Below are positions 16,557 to 25,310 of a stretch of DNA of 64,000 nt, in pieces. Both the position numbers and the translations under genes were made by a program. Location of the stretch: positions 273,360 through 337,359 of the forward strand of contig DDTQ01000012.1 in the NCBI GenBank assembly GCA_002344125.1. The letters run 5' to 3'. The notes beneath the pieces were generated by a model. The model was not told the origin of the DNA. It saw nothing but the letters and a program-made list of their open reading frames with translations, and searched no databases. Source of the stretch: Ignavibacteria bacterium UBA2360. Its GTDB lineage: Bacteria > Bacteroidota > Ignavibacteria > Tepidaquicellales > OLB5. How positions within the stretch are numbered: the first letter of the stretch is position 1; each line of letters starts with the position of its first letter.

Positions 16557-16840
16557 ATATCGCCAAAAGATTTTCAGCAGAGATCAAGAACATTATTTCT
16601 GCAGAAAATGTCATATTGTTTGGCTCCTATGCTAAAGGTAATTATCACAAATGGAGTGATATAGATATAGCGATTATTGTTAAGAACAGCAATTTTGATT
16701 ACTTTGATATTTACAAAAAGCTTGGCGCCATTACATTAAAACTGGATACAAGAATTGAACCAATTATAATGGATAGAACCAAAGATTACAGCGGCTTCAT
16801 TGAAAGCATCAAAAAAGAAGGTATAGTGATTCGCTCATAA
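16535..16840 (+). CDS. MNT nucleotidyltransferase domain protein (antitoxin-like)
   Basis: This 101-residue minimal nucleotidyltransferase shows VILFGSYAKGNYHKWSDIDIAIIV: the Gly-Ser motif and the metal-binding Asp-x-Asp (DID). A third acidic position may be in LDTRIEPI. In MntA-HepT-type systems such enzymes transfer AMP to the HEPN partner to silence it. The ATG lies inside the HEPN gene, giving a 22-nt overlap. No separate promoter is visible. Confidence 0.85.
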   Translation: MDKKYALNIAKRFSAEIKNIISAENVILFGSYAKGNYHKWSDIDIAIIVKNSNFDYFDIYKKLGAITLKLDTRIEPIIMDRTKDYSGFIESIKKEGIVIRS

Positions 16841-16883
16841 TAAATAAATTAATAACTTCTACGGTAGTAATACCAATATTATA

Positions 16884-19730
16884 ATGCATACTTTTGTAAA
16901 CAGACACATTGGACCCACAGAGCATGAAGTAAAACAAATGCTTGATGTGATCGGCGCAGCTTCGGTTGATGACCTGATGAACCAGATCGTACCGCCTGCG
17001 ATCAGGTTAAAAAATGAATTGAAATTATCTGATGCCTTAAGTGAACAGGAATTGTTGCAGCATCTGCATGAAATGGCTTCAAAAAACAAAATGTACCGCA
17101 GCTATATAGGCAGCGGGTATTACGGTACATTCACACCAACAGTTATTCTAAGGAACATCATGGAGAATCCCGGCTGGTACACACAATATACGCCTTACCA
17201 GGCGGAAATTTCCCAGGGCAGACTTGAAGCTTTGCTCAATTACCAGACAATGGTAATAGATCTCACCGGACTTCCGGTTGCAAACGCTTCACTTCTTGAT
17301 GAAGGTACAGCCGCCGCAGAGGCAATGCACGTGCTGTTTGCCGCTAGAAAACCTGAAAAGAAAAAAGCGAATAAATTTTTGGTTTCAAACCGGTGCCTTG
17401 CACAGACTATTGACGTTTTAAGAACTCGCACTGAACCAATTGGTATTGAGCTGGTGGTAAGTAATATCAGTGAAGCTGAACTTACTGAAGATATTTTTGG
17501 TATCATGGTTCAGTACCCTGCGGCAAATGGCGAAGTGAACGATTATAAAGCTTTGTTTGAAAGCGCCCACGCTAAAGGCATTTTTTGCGTAGCAGCAGCT
17601 GATATTATGAGCCTGGTACTCCTTACACCTCCGGGTGAATTTGGCGCAGATATTGCAGTGGGCTCTACCCAGCGATTTGGCGTTCCTATGGGCTATGGCG
17701 GACCGCATGCGGCATACTTTGCATGCAAAGATGATTTCCGCAGAATTATGCCGGGCAGGATTATCGGGGTATCTATTGATAGACTTGGTAACCGGGCTTA
17801 CAGAATGGCGCTGCAAACACGTGAACAGCATATCCGCAGGGAAAAAGCTACAAGTAATATATGTACTGCCCAGGTATTGCTTGCGATTATGGCGGGAATG
17901 TACGCCGTGTATCACGGCCCCGCCGGAATTAAAACAATCGCAGAAAGAATTCATAATTTTACTGCTATGCTTAACAATGGTCTTAAGAAGGCGGGTGTAA
18001 ATCAGAAAAATAAATATTTCTTTGATACCCTTTCAATTGATACAGGTTCAAAAGAAAAATCAGAAGAACTGAAAAAGAAATTTGAAGCCGCAAAAATTAA
18101 TGTAAGATACTTCGATGAGACGTTCATCGGGATATCTCTTGATGAGACAACGACGGAAAAAGATGTAATTGAGATACTTAATATTTTTGGCGCCAAAGCC
18201 ACTGATTCATCATCAAACGGAACATCGCTTCCTGAAAATTTAAAACGTACAACAAAGTTCCTTCAGAATCCTGTATTCAATGTTAATCACAGTGAAACGG
18301 AAATGCTGCGTTATATGAAGAGACTGGAAAACAAGGATCTCTCGCTGAATATGTCAATGATACCGTTAGGTTCATGCACGATGAAGCTAAATGCTACCAC
18401 AGAAATGATACCCGTAACGTGGCCGGAGTTTGGTACGCTGCATCCATTTATACCGGTTGAACAGGCAGAGGGATACTCAGAGTTATTCAAAGGTCTCGAA
18501 AGCGCGCTTTCTGAAATTACCGGTCTGCCGGCAGTTTCACTGCAGCCAAATTCAGGTGCGCAGGGTGAGTACGCGGGATTGATGGTTATCCGCGAGTACC
18601 ACAAATCACAGGGTAACGCTCACAGGAATGTTGTGATAATTCCCGCATCTGCGCATGGTACAAATCCCGCAAGCGCTGTAATGGCGGGAATGAAAGTGGT
18701 TGTGGTTAAAACTATGGAGCATGGAGATATTGATGTTGAAGATCTGAAAGCTAAAGCCGAACAATATAAGAATGATCTATCCGCGCTGATGGTCACTTAC
18801 CCTTCAACACATGGGGTTTTTGAAACGAAGATCAAAGAAGTGTGCGAAATTATTCATGCAAACGGCGGACAGGTTTATATGGATGGCGCGAATCTGAATG
18901 CGCAGGTCGGGCTTACCAGCCCGGGTTATATTGGCGCGGATGTTTGCCATATTAATCTGCATAAAACTTTCTGCATACCGCATGGCGGCGGCGGACCCGG
19001 AATGGGACCAATAGCCGTTGCAAAACATTTAGCGCCGTTTTTACCGGGACATGTTGTGGTTAAAACGGGCGGTGAAAACGCTATTCATGCAATTTCAGCA
19101 GCCCCATGGGGAAGCTCGAGCATTCTGCTCATAAGCTACGCTTATATTAAGATGATGGGAGGCAAAGGTCTGACCGATGCAACCAAGGCTGCTATACTTA
19201 ATGCGAACTATATCGCTTCAAAGCTAAAAGATCATTACAAAGTGCTTTATACAGGCGCAAGCGATAGAGTTGCCCATGAAATGATATTTGATATGAGGGA
19301 GTTTAAAAGATGCGGTATTGAAGTAGGTGATATTGCAAAGCGTCTGATGGATTATGGTTTCCACGCGCCGACTGTATCCTTCCCTGTAGCCGGTACACTT
19401 ATGGTTGAACCTACTGAATCTGAATCAAAGTACGAGCTTGACCGTTTCTGTGATGCAATGCTTGCTATAAAAAAAGAAATAGATGAAATTGAATCCGGCT
19501 ACGCTGACAAAACTGATAACGTATTAAAAAATGCACCGCATACAGCATATGAAATTGCATCAGATAGCTGGAATCACAAATATTCCCGTGAAAAAGCCGC
19601 GTATCCAACCATGGGCTTAAAAGAAAATAAGTTCTGGCCGGCAGTTGCCAGAGTTGATGACGCATATGGTGACAGGAACTTCATGTGTTCTTGTGAACCC
19701 ATAGAAAGCTACGCAGAAGAAACAGCTTAG
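16884..19730 (+). CDS. gcvP: Glycine dehydrogenase (decarboxylating), P protein
   Basis: This 948-residue single-chain P protein of the glycine cleavage system decarboxylates glycine with PLP and passes the aminomethyl group to the lipoyl H protein. Full length indicates the fused form, not the split GcvPA/GcvPB. The start FVNRHIGPTEHEVKQML is typical. PLP binds Lys694 in HINLHKTFCIPHGGGGPGMGPI, and the glycine-rich loop is intact. No gcvH or gcvT is nearby, and the 43-nt upstream gap is too short for a glycine riboswitch. A 28-bp heptamer array begins directly after the stop, followed by a strong terminator. Confidence 0.97.
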   Translation: MHTFVNRHIGPTEHEVKQMLDVIGAASVDDLMNQIVPPAIRLKNELKLSDALSEQELLQHLHEMASKNKMYRSYIGSGYYGTFTPTVILRNIMENPGWYTQYTPYQAEISQGRLEALLNYQTMVIDLTGLPVANASLLDEGTAAAEAMHVLFAARKPEKKKANKFLVSNRCLAQTIDVLRTRTEPIGIELVVSNISEAELTEDIFGIMVQYPAANGEVNDYKALFESAHAKGIFCVAAADIMSLVLLTPPGEFGADIAVGSTQRFGVPMGYGGPHAAYFACKDDFRRIMPGRIIGVSIDRLGNRAYRMALQTREQHIRREKATSNICTAQVLLAIMAGMYAVYHGPAGIKTIAERIHNFTAMLNNGLKKAGVNQKNKYFFDTLSIDTGSKEKSEELKKKFEAAKINVRYFDETFIGISLDETTTEKDVIEILNIFGAKATDSSSNGTSLPENLKRTTKFLQNPVFNVNHSETEMLRYMKRLENKDLSLNMSMIPLGSCTMKLNATTEMIPVTWPEFGTLHPFIPVEQAEGYSELFKGLESALSEITGLPAVSLQPNSGAQGEYAGLMVIREYHKSQGNAHRNVVIIPASAHGTNPASAVMAGMKVVVVKTMEHGDIDVEDLKAKAEQYKNDLSALMVTYPSTHGVFETKIKEVCEIIHANGGQVYMDGANLNAQVGLTSPGYIGADVCHINLHKTFCIPHGGGGPGMGPIAVAKHLAPFLPGHVVVKTGGENAIHAISAAPWGSSSILLISYAYIKMMGGKGLTDATKAAILNANYIASKLKDHYKVLYTGASDRVAHEMIFDMREFKRCGIEVGDIAKRLMDYGFHAPTVSFPVAGTLMVEPTESESKYELDRFCDAMLAIKKEIDEIESGYADKTDNVLKNAPHTAYEIASDSWNHKYSREKAAYPTMGLKENKFWPAVARVDDAYGDRNFMCSCEPIESYAEETA

Positions 19731-19758
19731 TTGATATTTGACAATTGATAGTTTACAG
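19731..19758 (+). repeat. 4 x 7-bp tandem repeat abutting the gcvP stop codon
   Basis: TTGATAT-TTGACAA-TTGATAG-TTTACAG is exactly 28 bp and starts on the first base after the TAG of gcvP. It lies immediately before the terminator. Confidence 0.8.
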
Positions 19759-19760
19759 TA

Positions 19761-19786
19761 AAGGGCTGAATTTTCAGCCCTTTTTT
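19761..19786 (+). terminator. Rho-independent terminator of gcvP
   Basis: A 10-bp perfect stem AAGGGCTGAA/TTCAGCCCTT is followed by a T-run. It lies 30 nt after the gcvP stop codon. Confidence 0.92.
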
Positions 19787-19812
19787 ATTGTTGTGTTAGC
19801 TATTTTTGGAGA

Positions 19813-21024
19813 GTGAATAATTCATTATCAAAAGCCGGGCAATACCTCGGACTGAAGCGCAACATTATCCTGATGCTGGGTTTAACCGTGCTTATGTACA
19901 CGGGCGAAAAGATGTGGGAGCGTTTCATACCGAAATATCTGGATGGGCTTGGTGCATCTATACTTATCATCGGTGCATTCGGTTTCCTGCAGAATTTCCT
20001 GGGCGCTATCTGGGCTTTGCCCGGCGGCTATATTGCTGATCATTTGGGTAATCGCAGAGCGTTCATGGTTTTCAGCGTAATGGCAATTGTTGGTTACATA
20101 ATTGCCATAGCTTTCAACAGCTGGATAGCTGTATTCGTTGGTATGTTGTTCTTTTTCGGGTGGTCAAATGTCGCCTTGCCGGGCTCAATGAGCCTGATAA
20201 CCAAAACCTTAGGCAGGGGTAAAACCGTGATGGGTATTTCAATGCATTCACTCATACGCCGTGTGCCTATGGCATTGGGACCCATAATTGGAGGATACCT
20301 GATAGTTTCTTATGGATTGTTGATTGGAATAAAGATCGCATTCGGTATTTCAATTGCTCTGTCACTGATTGGTATGATTTTCATTAATAAACTCACAACT
20401 GATGAACAGGAAACAAAACCTGAAAAGATAAAGCCTCTGCAGCTATGGAAGACATTCGATAAGAAATTAAAGAACCTGCTCGTTTCAGATATTTTGGTAA
20501 GATTTTGCGAGCAGATTCCTTATGTATTTGTAGTAATTTGGTGTCTTAATGTTGTGAAAATTTCTGCAAGTGAGTTTGGCTATTTAACAGCAATTGAAAT
20601 GGTAACATCAGCGTTGATATTCATTCCTGTTGCAAACTATTCAGATAAACTTGAGAAAAAACCGTTCATTGTGATCACTTTTATCTTCTTTACGATATTT
20701 CCGTTTATGTTGTATTTCAGTAATTCATTCGGTTTGCTTGCAGTGGCGTTTTTTATAAGGGGACTTAAAGAATTCGGTGAGCCAACCAGAAAAGCGCTCA
20801 TACTTGAGCTTTCAAAAAAGGGGACAGAAGCGCGAAGCTTTGGAATGTATTATTTCATCCGCGATGGTATTGTAGCCTTTGCAGGTTTCCTTGGCGGAGT
20901 ACTTTGGAAAGTCTCACCTGAGCTTAATCTATTCTTAGCAACAGGATTTGGAGTACTTGGCACATTGTATTTTGCCTTCTTCGGAAGAGGAACGGATACA
21001 AATAGTGAAATAGCTAAATTGTGA
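19813..21024 (+). CDS. MFS transporter
   Basis: This 403-residue integral membrane protein of the major facilitator superfamily has about 12 predicted transmembrane segments. The loop 2-3 motif appears as GGYIADHLGNRRAF, and a related charged loop is in the second half (NYSDKLEKKPF). The start is a GTG at 19813, supported by GGAGA just upstream; no ATG lies near the N-terminal hydrophilic stretch. The substrate cannot be inferred. The last seven codons and the stop are part of an 8-bp tandem repeat that continues for about 70 bp beyond the gene. Confidence 0.88.
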   Translation: MNNSLSKAGQYLGLKRNIILMLGLTVLMYTGEKMWERFIPKYLDGLGASILIIGAFGFLQNFLGAIWALPGGYIADHLGNRRAFMVFSVMAIVGYIIAIAFNSWIAVFVGMLFFFGWSNVALPGSMSLITKTLGRGKTVMGISMHSLIRRVPMALGPIIGGYLIVSYGLLIGIKIAFGISIALSLIGMIFINKLTTDEQETKPEKIKPLQLWKTFDKKLKNLLVSDILVRFCEQIPYVFVVIWCLNVVKISASEFGYLTAIEMVTSALIFIPVANYSDKLEKKPFIVITFIFFTIFPFMLYFSNSFGLLAVAFFIRGLKEFGEPTRKALILELSKKGTEARSFGMYYFIRDGIVAFAGFLGGVLWKVSPELNLFLATGFGVLGTLYFAFFGRGTDTNSEIAKL

Positions 21025-21097
21025 AATGGTGAATTGAGATGAGTAGGTGAGTAGGTGAGTGGGTGAGTAGGTGAGTAGTTGAATGAGTGAGTGGGTT
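21002..21097 (+). repeat. 12 x 8-bp tandem array across the MFS stop codon
   Basis: Twelve octamers in register begin inside the coding end (ATAGTGAA, ATAGCTAA, ATTGTGAA, ATGGTGAA) and run into AGTAGGTG-type units after the stop. The array supplies the last codons of the transporter. Confidence 0.85.
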
Positions 21098-21107
21098 TTA
21101 GAGAGTG

Positions 21108-21200
21108 CTCGTGCCACGAATATTAACCCCCAACAGCCTGGAGAACTAAGAATACTTTGGTGAACTAAGATCATAAATTATACCGATTTCGTGGCACGAG
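21108..21200. repeat. 93-bp element with 13-bp inverted ends
   Basis: Perfect 13-bp inverted repeats CTCGTGCCACGAA (21108-21120) and TTCGTGGCACGAG (21188-21200) enclose 67 bp without an ORF. Each arm also contains an internal near-palindrome (CGTG-C-CACG). Inside, GAACTAAGA occurs twice. It may be a MITE-like or REP-like element. It lies in the 388-bp gap between the MFS gene and the DUF6249 gene. Confidence 0.5.
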
Positions 21201-21412
21201 TATCCTCTGGAATGAGCAAGAAATTGAAAAATTTTCACAAGAAGCACAAAATCAGTAATTTATATGCCTAACTCTTAAGAATACTTTGCAACCTTCGCCC
21301 TGCGTTCCAAGTCATAATAAACAGATATCTTTAATGAGGAAAAACGTAAAAAATAATATAAAATCGCCAAAAAACGCCATAAAGTGGCATGGCAATTCAA
21401 AGGAGACTTAAA

Positions 21413-21811
21413 ATGAATACCGTAGCAGAAGCATTTATACCAATAATAGCCATAATATTTACATTCGGGATCCCGGGTGCGTTGATTTTCTGGTTTCTGT
21501 ACATAAAACATAAGGAGCGCACTAAGCTTATGGATATGGGGTTGACGCCGCAGGAAGCCAGAGATTACTTCCGCGAAAAGGAAAGAAGACCCAAAAATCC
21601 ATTAAGTTCGCTTAAATGGGGGATACTGCTATCAATGATAGGCATAGGCCTCTTCTTCGGAATTCTGCTTGATGAAGCAGGTTTCAAAGATGAACTCACC
21701 GGTGTAATGGTATTGGTGTTTGGCGGTCTTGGATTTATCATCTACTACTTTGTCGCAAGTTCAAAGATCAAAAAGGACGCATTGGTTCAGCAGAACTCAA
21801 GTCAGAATTAA
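21413..21811 (+). CDS. DUF6249-type small membrane protein
   Basis: This 132-residue protein has three predicted membrane segments: residues ~7-28, ~65-85 and ~95-113. Between the first two lies the cytoplasmic helix KHKERTKLMDMGLTPQEARDYFREKERR, the recognisable pattern of DUF6249 proteins. The ATG at 21413 is preceded by AAAGGAGA at good spacing, so the upstream ATG at 21389 is not used. It begins a same-strand group with the DUF4097 lipoprotein, ECF sigma factor and candidate anti-sigma. The function is unknown; a role in envelope stress or its control is inferred from neighbours only. Confidence 0.75.
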   Translation: MNTVAEAFIPIIAIIFTFGIPGALIFWFLYIKHKERTKLMDMGLTPQEARDYFREKERRPKNPLSSLKWGILLSMIGIGLFFGILLDEAGFKDELTGVMVLVFGGLGFIIYYFVASSKIKKDALVQQNSSQN

Positions 21812-21854
21812 TAAGCTGATTGAGAATAGAATAAATTTATAAACTTCAAAGAAA

Positions 21855-22841
21855 ATGAATATTAAAAACATAATAATAGCTGCAGTAATGGGTTCTATGC
21901 TTATAGGGTTCAACGGCTGCAGCCTGTTGAAGAAAAGAGTTGAAAAGAAGGAAAACGTAAAATATACTCTTAACGGGAACGGTAAAACTTCTATTCACAT
22001 AGAAAATATCAACGGCAAAATAAATATTTCAAACAGCGGCGATACCACAGGCATAATAAGCATTGACGCCGAAGTGATAGCGGATGTTAAGCACGATGAG
22101 CAGGATAGAGCGATCGAGAACGTGAAGATCAAAATTGATACAACAACAAAAGAGATAAAAATTGAAACAGAGATCAATAACACATCAAGCGGAATGTTCA
22201 GGAAGAGCAACAACGCGGAAGTGAACTACACACTCAAAATACCCGCTAACATGAAGGTTCACACAGAAACCGTAAACGGATCTACTACCATCACCAGGAT
22301 AAACAACGATGTAAGAGCGGAAACAGTAAACGGTAAAGTTAACATCTTCAACTGCCGGGGTATTATTGATGTTGACGGCGTAAATGGTTCTGTGTTATGT
22401 AATGTTGATTCATTGACCGCCGGAATAAGAATAAGTATTGTTAACGGAGATGTAAAAATAGGCGGGCTCAAGAATGTTGACGCAGATGTAAGCGCGTCAA
22501 CAGTTCATGGCAGAGTTAAGTTCAAAGATCTTACTTTTACGGATATTAACTCAGAAAAACGTACGTTAAGCGGCATTCTTGGTAAAGGCGGCAGCACAAT
22601 AAGGGTTGAAAGCACAAACGGCAGCATTTCGCTTGACGCAAGTAAGATACTTCCTAAGAAAGACGATTCAAATGAGTTCAAAATAGATTTTAATGATAAT
22701 GATGGTCCTTCTATTGATGTAGAGAATTCTGATGACGATCAAAGTAAAGATTCCGGGCTGAAAACCGGGAATGATACACAAAGCCAGTTAAAAGGTAACA
22801 CACCTATGGCACCAAAAAACGCTGATTCTACCAGGAAATAA
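21855..22841 (+). CDS. DUF4097-type beta-repeat lipoprotein
   Basis: This 328-residue protein has an N-terminal lipoprotein signal (IAAVMGSMLIGFNGCS; lipobox Cys at about residue 22). Then comes a repeated beta-helix-like region (about 40-260) with the recurring pattern V-x-G-x-x-x-I/V, for example ETVNGSTTI, ETVNGKVNI, DGVNGSVL, STVHGRVKF and ESTNGSISL, which is typical of DUF4097 putative adhesins. The C-terminal ~60 residues are Asp/Ser-rich and low-complexity. It is likely anchored in a membrane facing the periplasm. It lies directly upstream of an ECF sigma factor; this pairing often marks cell-envelope stress regulons. Confidence 0.8.
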   Translation: MNIKNIIIAAVMGSMLIGFNGCSLLKKRVEKKENVKYTLNGNGKTSIHIENINGKINISNSGDTTGIISIDAEVIADVKHDEQDRAIENVKIKIDTTTKEIKIETEINNTSSGMFRKSNNAEVNYTLKIPANMKVHTETVNGSTTITRINNDVRAETVNGKVNIFNCRGIIDVDGVNGSVLCNVDSLTAGIRISIVNGDVKIGGLKNVDADVSASTVHGRVKFKDLTFTDINSEKRTLSGILGKGGSTIRVESTNGSISLDASKILPKKDDSNEFKIDFNDNDGPSIDVENSDDDQSKDSGLKTGNDTQSQLKGNTPMAPKNADSTRK

Positions 22842-22937
22842 CGGTATCTAACAGTTAGTAAATAATAAGTTAAAACATTTTTGTTTATATTTAGTGAAAA
22901 TAGAAAACCGGTGTCAAAAGAACAGGTAGAATCATGT

Positions 22938-23582
22938 ATGAATGATCTGGAGCTTAACATAATCAGGAAGATCCAGGCCGGGAAGATCGATGAGTTTGAA
23001 GAGATCGTAACCAGGTACAAAGATAAAGCCATGACGCTGGCAATGAGAATACTGAAGAACTCTGAAGATGCAGAAGACGCGCTGCAGGAAGCTTTCATAA
23101 AGACATTCAGAGCAATCGCGGATAAACAGTTCGAAGAACGCTCAAAGTTTTCAACTTATTTCTACAGGATAGTTTATAATACTTCAATAGATTTTTACAA
23201 GAAACATAAAGCTAAAAATTTCAATCTTATTAACATTGATGATACACGCAGAAATGATGATGGCGAAGTAACCGATATCACGGCATTTGAAATGAAGATA
23301 GATACCGGTAATTACCAAATAAGCAGCATTTACCAGGCAGATAGAAGTACACTTGATAACCAGATGCAGGATGTAGTTAACGGGTTCCTTGAGGAAATTC
23401 CGGAAAAATACTCTACAATACTCACCCTGTTCTACATTAACGATCTTTCGCACGATGAAATAGCAGAAACCCTGAAGCTGCCTTTAGGGACTGTAAAAAA
23501 CAGGATATTCCGGGCGAAAGATAAGCTGAAAGAAGTGTTAATGAAGAAGTATTCTGAAACTGAAATATTAGAGCTGATTTAA
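22938..23582 (+). CDS. RNA polymerase sigma-70 factor, ECF subfamily
   Basis: This ~214-residue sigma factor has region 2 (AGKIDEFEEIVTRYKDKAMTLAMRILKNSEDAEDALQEAFIKTFRAI) and region 4 (LPLGTVKNRIFRAKDKLKEVL, preceded by PEKYSTILTLFYINDLSHDEIAETL), with no region 3. The linker between them is unusually long and acidic (about 95-150). The start is unclear. I chose the ATG at 22938 because it begins with the normal family N-terminus; GTG 22911 or TTG 22881 would extend it by 9 or 19 residues. The next gene codes for a small membrane protein that may be its anti-sigma factor. Confidence 0.92.
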   Translation: MNDLELNIIRKIQAGKIDEFEEIVTRYKDKAMTLAMRILKNSEDAEDALQEAFIKTFRAIADKQFEERSKFSTYFYRIVYNTSIDFYKKHKAKNFNLINIDDTRRNDDGEVTDITAFEMKIDTGNYQISSIYQADRSTLDNQMQDVVNGFLEEIPEKYSTILTLFYINDLSHDEIAETLKLPLGTVKNRIFRAKDKLKEVLMKKYSETEILELI

Positions 23583-23607
23583 TCAAAAGTTTAAAGCAGA
23601 TTTTACA

Positions 23608-24087
23608 ATGAGAGATAAAAATAAATTCATAGATGAAATAATAGATGCGAAGCTTCGCAAGAGTTCGCTCAAGCAGGCATCGGGTGATTTCACTTCGCAC
23701 CTCATGAAACGCATTACCGCTGAAAACAAGGCGTTAATGGAAGAAAAGAAGAGTGACCGTGTTGTAAAATATATCATAGGCTCTTTCAGCTTCCTTATGC
23801 TGGCTTTCACTTTCGCGCTGGGTATAATATCTAAAACAGCCGCCGTGAATACAGAGGAATCCACCGGCGTAGCATTTGATACAATGCAGCGCTCAAACAC
23901 ATGGATTGAAACTGCGTTCTATTATGTACAGGGCTTCTTTGCTGAAGCGCTCTCGTTCTTTGGGGTTTCGCTGAGCTCAGGCTCAATAAACGTTATACTT
24001 GTTGTTGTACTTGTTGCTGTAGTTTATTTTGTGGGCGAGCGGCTGATAATTCGCGGAAAGATGAAACAGAGCATGCAGGTGAAGTAA
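23608..24087 (+). CDS. Membrane protein, candidate anti-sigma factor
   Basis: This 159-residue protein has a basic/acidic N-terminal cytoplasmic region (1-55) and two predicted membrane helices (about 56-78 and 125-147). The N-terminal part (IIDAKLRKSSLKQASGDFTSHLMKRI) resembles the short sigma-binding segments of membrane anti-sigma factors, but no zinc-binding HxxxCxxC motif is present. The assignment rests on position (25 nt after the ECF sigma gene, same strand) and topology. A strong terminator follows, which makes it the last gene of this transcript. Confidence 0.65.
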   Translation: MRDKNKFIDEIIDAKLRKSSLKQASGDFTSHLMKRITAENKALMEEKKSDRVVKYIIGSFSFLMLAFTFALGIISKTAAVNTEESTGVAFDTMQRSNTWIETAFYYVQGFFAEALSFFGVSLSSGSINVILVVVLVAVVYFVGERLIIRGKMKQSMQVK

Positions 24088-24125
24088 AGTTGAATCACTT
24101 CAAAAGTCTGTATGACTTATGATCT

Positions 24126-24157
24126 AAAAGCTATCCAGTTAACTGGATAGCTTTTTT
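24126..24157 (+). terminator. Rho-independent terminator of the sigma/anti-sigma operon
   Basis: A 30-bp perfect palindrome (arms AAAAGCTATCCAGTT and AACTGGATAGCTTTT) is followed by a T-run. It may work for both strands. Confidence 0.9.
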
Positions 24158-24192
24158 TGTGCCCTGAATGCCGGAATGATAGTTAACATCTC

Positions 24193-24226
24193 AAAAACAA
24201 AAAAGGCACCCGGTATCCGGATGCCT
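24193..24226 (-). terminator. Rho-independent terminator of korAB
   Basis: On the minus strand AGGCATCCGG-ATA-CCGGGTGCCT (one bulged base) is followed by a long T-rich tail. It lies 34 nt beyond the korB stop codon. Confidence 0.88.
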
Positions 24227-24230
24227 ATAA

Positions 24231-24258
24231 TTTGCGATCTTTGATCCTAAATCTGTAA
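24231..24258 (-). repeat. 4 x 7-bp tandem repeat next to the korB stop codon
   Basis: TTTGCGA-TCTTTGA-TCCTAAA-TCTGTAA, 28 bp, ends one base before the korB stop codon (24260-24262). It lies between the stop and the terminator, as at gcvP. Confidence 0.65.
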
Positions 24259-24259
24259 T

Positions 24260-25309
24260 CTATTTGATCTCCCATGTATTGCCTGCAAAAAGCAATTTTT
24301 CAAGGCTGCCTTTTCCAAGCTTTTCAATCGAGTCTGTTATCTGTTCTTCCATCTGTTCCTCGTACACCGGTTTTTGTACCTTGTATAATACACCGAATGG
24401 AACGGGGAAGTCTTCGAAATCACAAAGCTGCGCAACTATCATTGCCAGCTCTTTGGAAGTTTCATCATACACTATTACATCGTTTATCGAATGGACCCCA
24501 TCGTTAATGTTAATAATTTCAGGTCTGAATCCGTTCAGCTTAATGCCTTTATCTTTCTTTGCGCCAAAAAGCAGAGGCTTGCCGTTTTCAACATATATGG
24601 TATGATCGGGCTTGGTATCCTTTTCTGTGTAGAGTTCATGCGCGCCGTCATTATAGATATTACAGTTCTGAAATATCTCAATGAACGCGGTTCCCTTATG
24701 TCCTTTGCCTTTAGCAATTATATCCTGCATATGTTTCGGGTCACGGTCCATAGTCCTTGCGACAAATGACCCGCCTGAACCTAATGCAAGAGTTAACGGA
24801 TTGAAGGGCTCTTCAAGCGTTCCGAATGGTGAAGATTTGGTAACTTTCCCGTGTTCAGAAGTAGGTGAATACTGTCCTTTGGTTAAACCGTATATTTTGT
24901 TGTTGAACATCATTATTACCAAATCAAGGTTTCTTCTTAAAGTGTGTATAAAGTGATTACCGCCTATACTTAACAGGTCGCCGTCTCCGGAAGTGACCCA
25001 TACATCAAGATCGGGTCTGGCCATTTTTAGCCCTGAAGCTATTGATGAAGCTCTTCCGTGAATTCCGTGGAAACCGTAAGTATCCATGTAATAGGGGAAA
25101 CGGCTTGAGCATCCTATTCCCGCGACAAACACGGTTTTTTCTTTGGGCAAATTGAAGGAAGGCATAACACGCTGCACCTGTGCGAGGATTGAATAGTCTC
25201 CGCAGCCCGGACACCATCTTACGTCCTGGTCAGAGGCGAAATCTTTGGCTGTTAATTTGGGCTTCGCCGCAGCTTCAATTGTTCCGTTTGTGGTTGTTTC
25301 TGTTTCCAT
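24260..25309 (-). CDS. korB: 2-oxoacid:ferredoxin oxidoreductase, beta subunit
   Basis: This 349-residue TPP-binding subunit works with the alpha subunit encoded immediately upstream to oxidise a 2-oxoacid, probably 2-oxoglutarate, to acyl-CoA with ferredoxin reduction, or the reverse. The cysteine motif WCPGCGDYSIL and GIGCSSRFPYY provide iron-sulfur ligands. The TPP signature is TSGDGDLLSIGGNHFIH...NNKIYGLTKGQYSP. An N-terminal 20-residue extension is present. Substrate choice between 2-oxoglutarate and other 2-oxoacids cannot be proved from the sequence. The gene starts 1 nt after the korA stop. Confidence 0.93.
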   Translation of the reverse strand: METETTTNGTIEAAAKPKLTAKDFASDQDVRWCPGCGDYSILAQVQRVMPSFNLPKEKTVFVAGIGCSSRFPYYMDTYGFHGIHGRASSIASGLKMARPDLDVWVTSGDGDLLSIGGNHFIHTLRRNLDLVIMMFNNKIYGLTKGQYSPTSEHGKVTKSSPFGTLEEPFNPLTLALGSGGSFVARTMDRDPKHMQDIIAKGKGHKGTAFIEIFQNCNIYNDGAHELYTEKDTKPDHTIYVENGKPLLFGAKKDKGIKLNGFRPEIININDGVHSINDVIVYDETSKELAMIVAQLCDFEDFPVPFGVLYKVQKPVYEEQMEEQITDSIEKLGKGSLEKLLFAGNTWEIK

Positions 25310-25310
25310 A

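Noticed and set aside
16841..16883. Glycine riboswitch before gcvP
   Set aside because: The gap is only 43 nt and holds no riboswitch core.
17418..17954. Minus-strand ORF of 178 residues within gcvP
   Set aside because: Shadow frame; gcvP is intact and conserved across this region.
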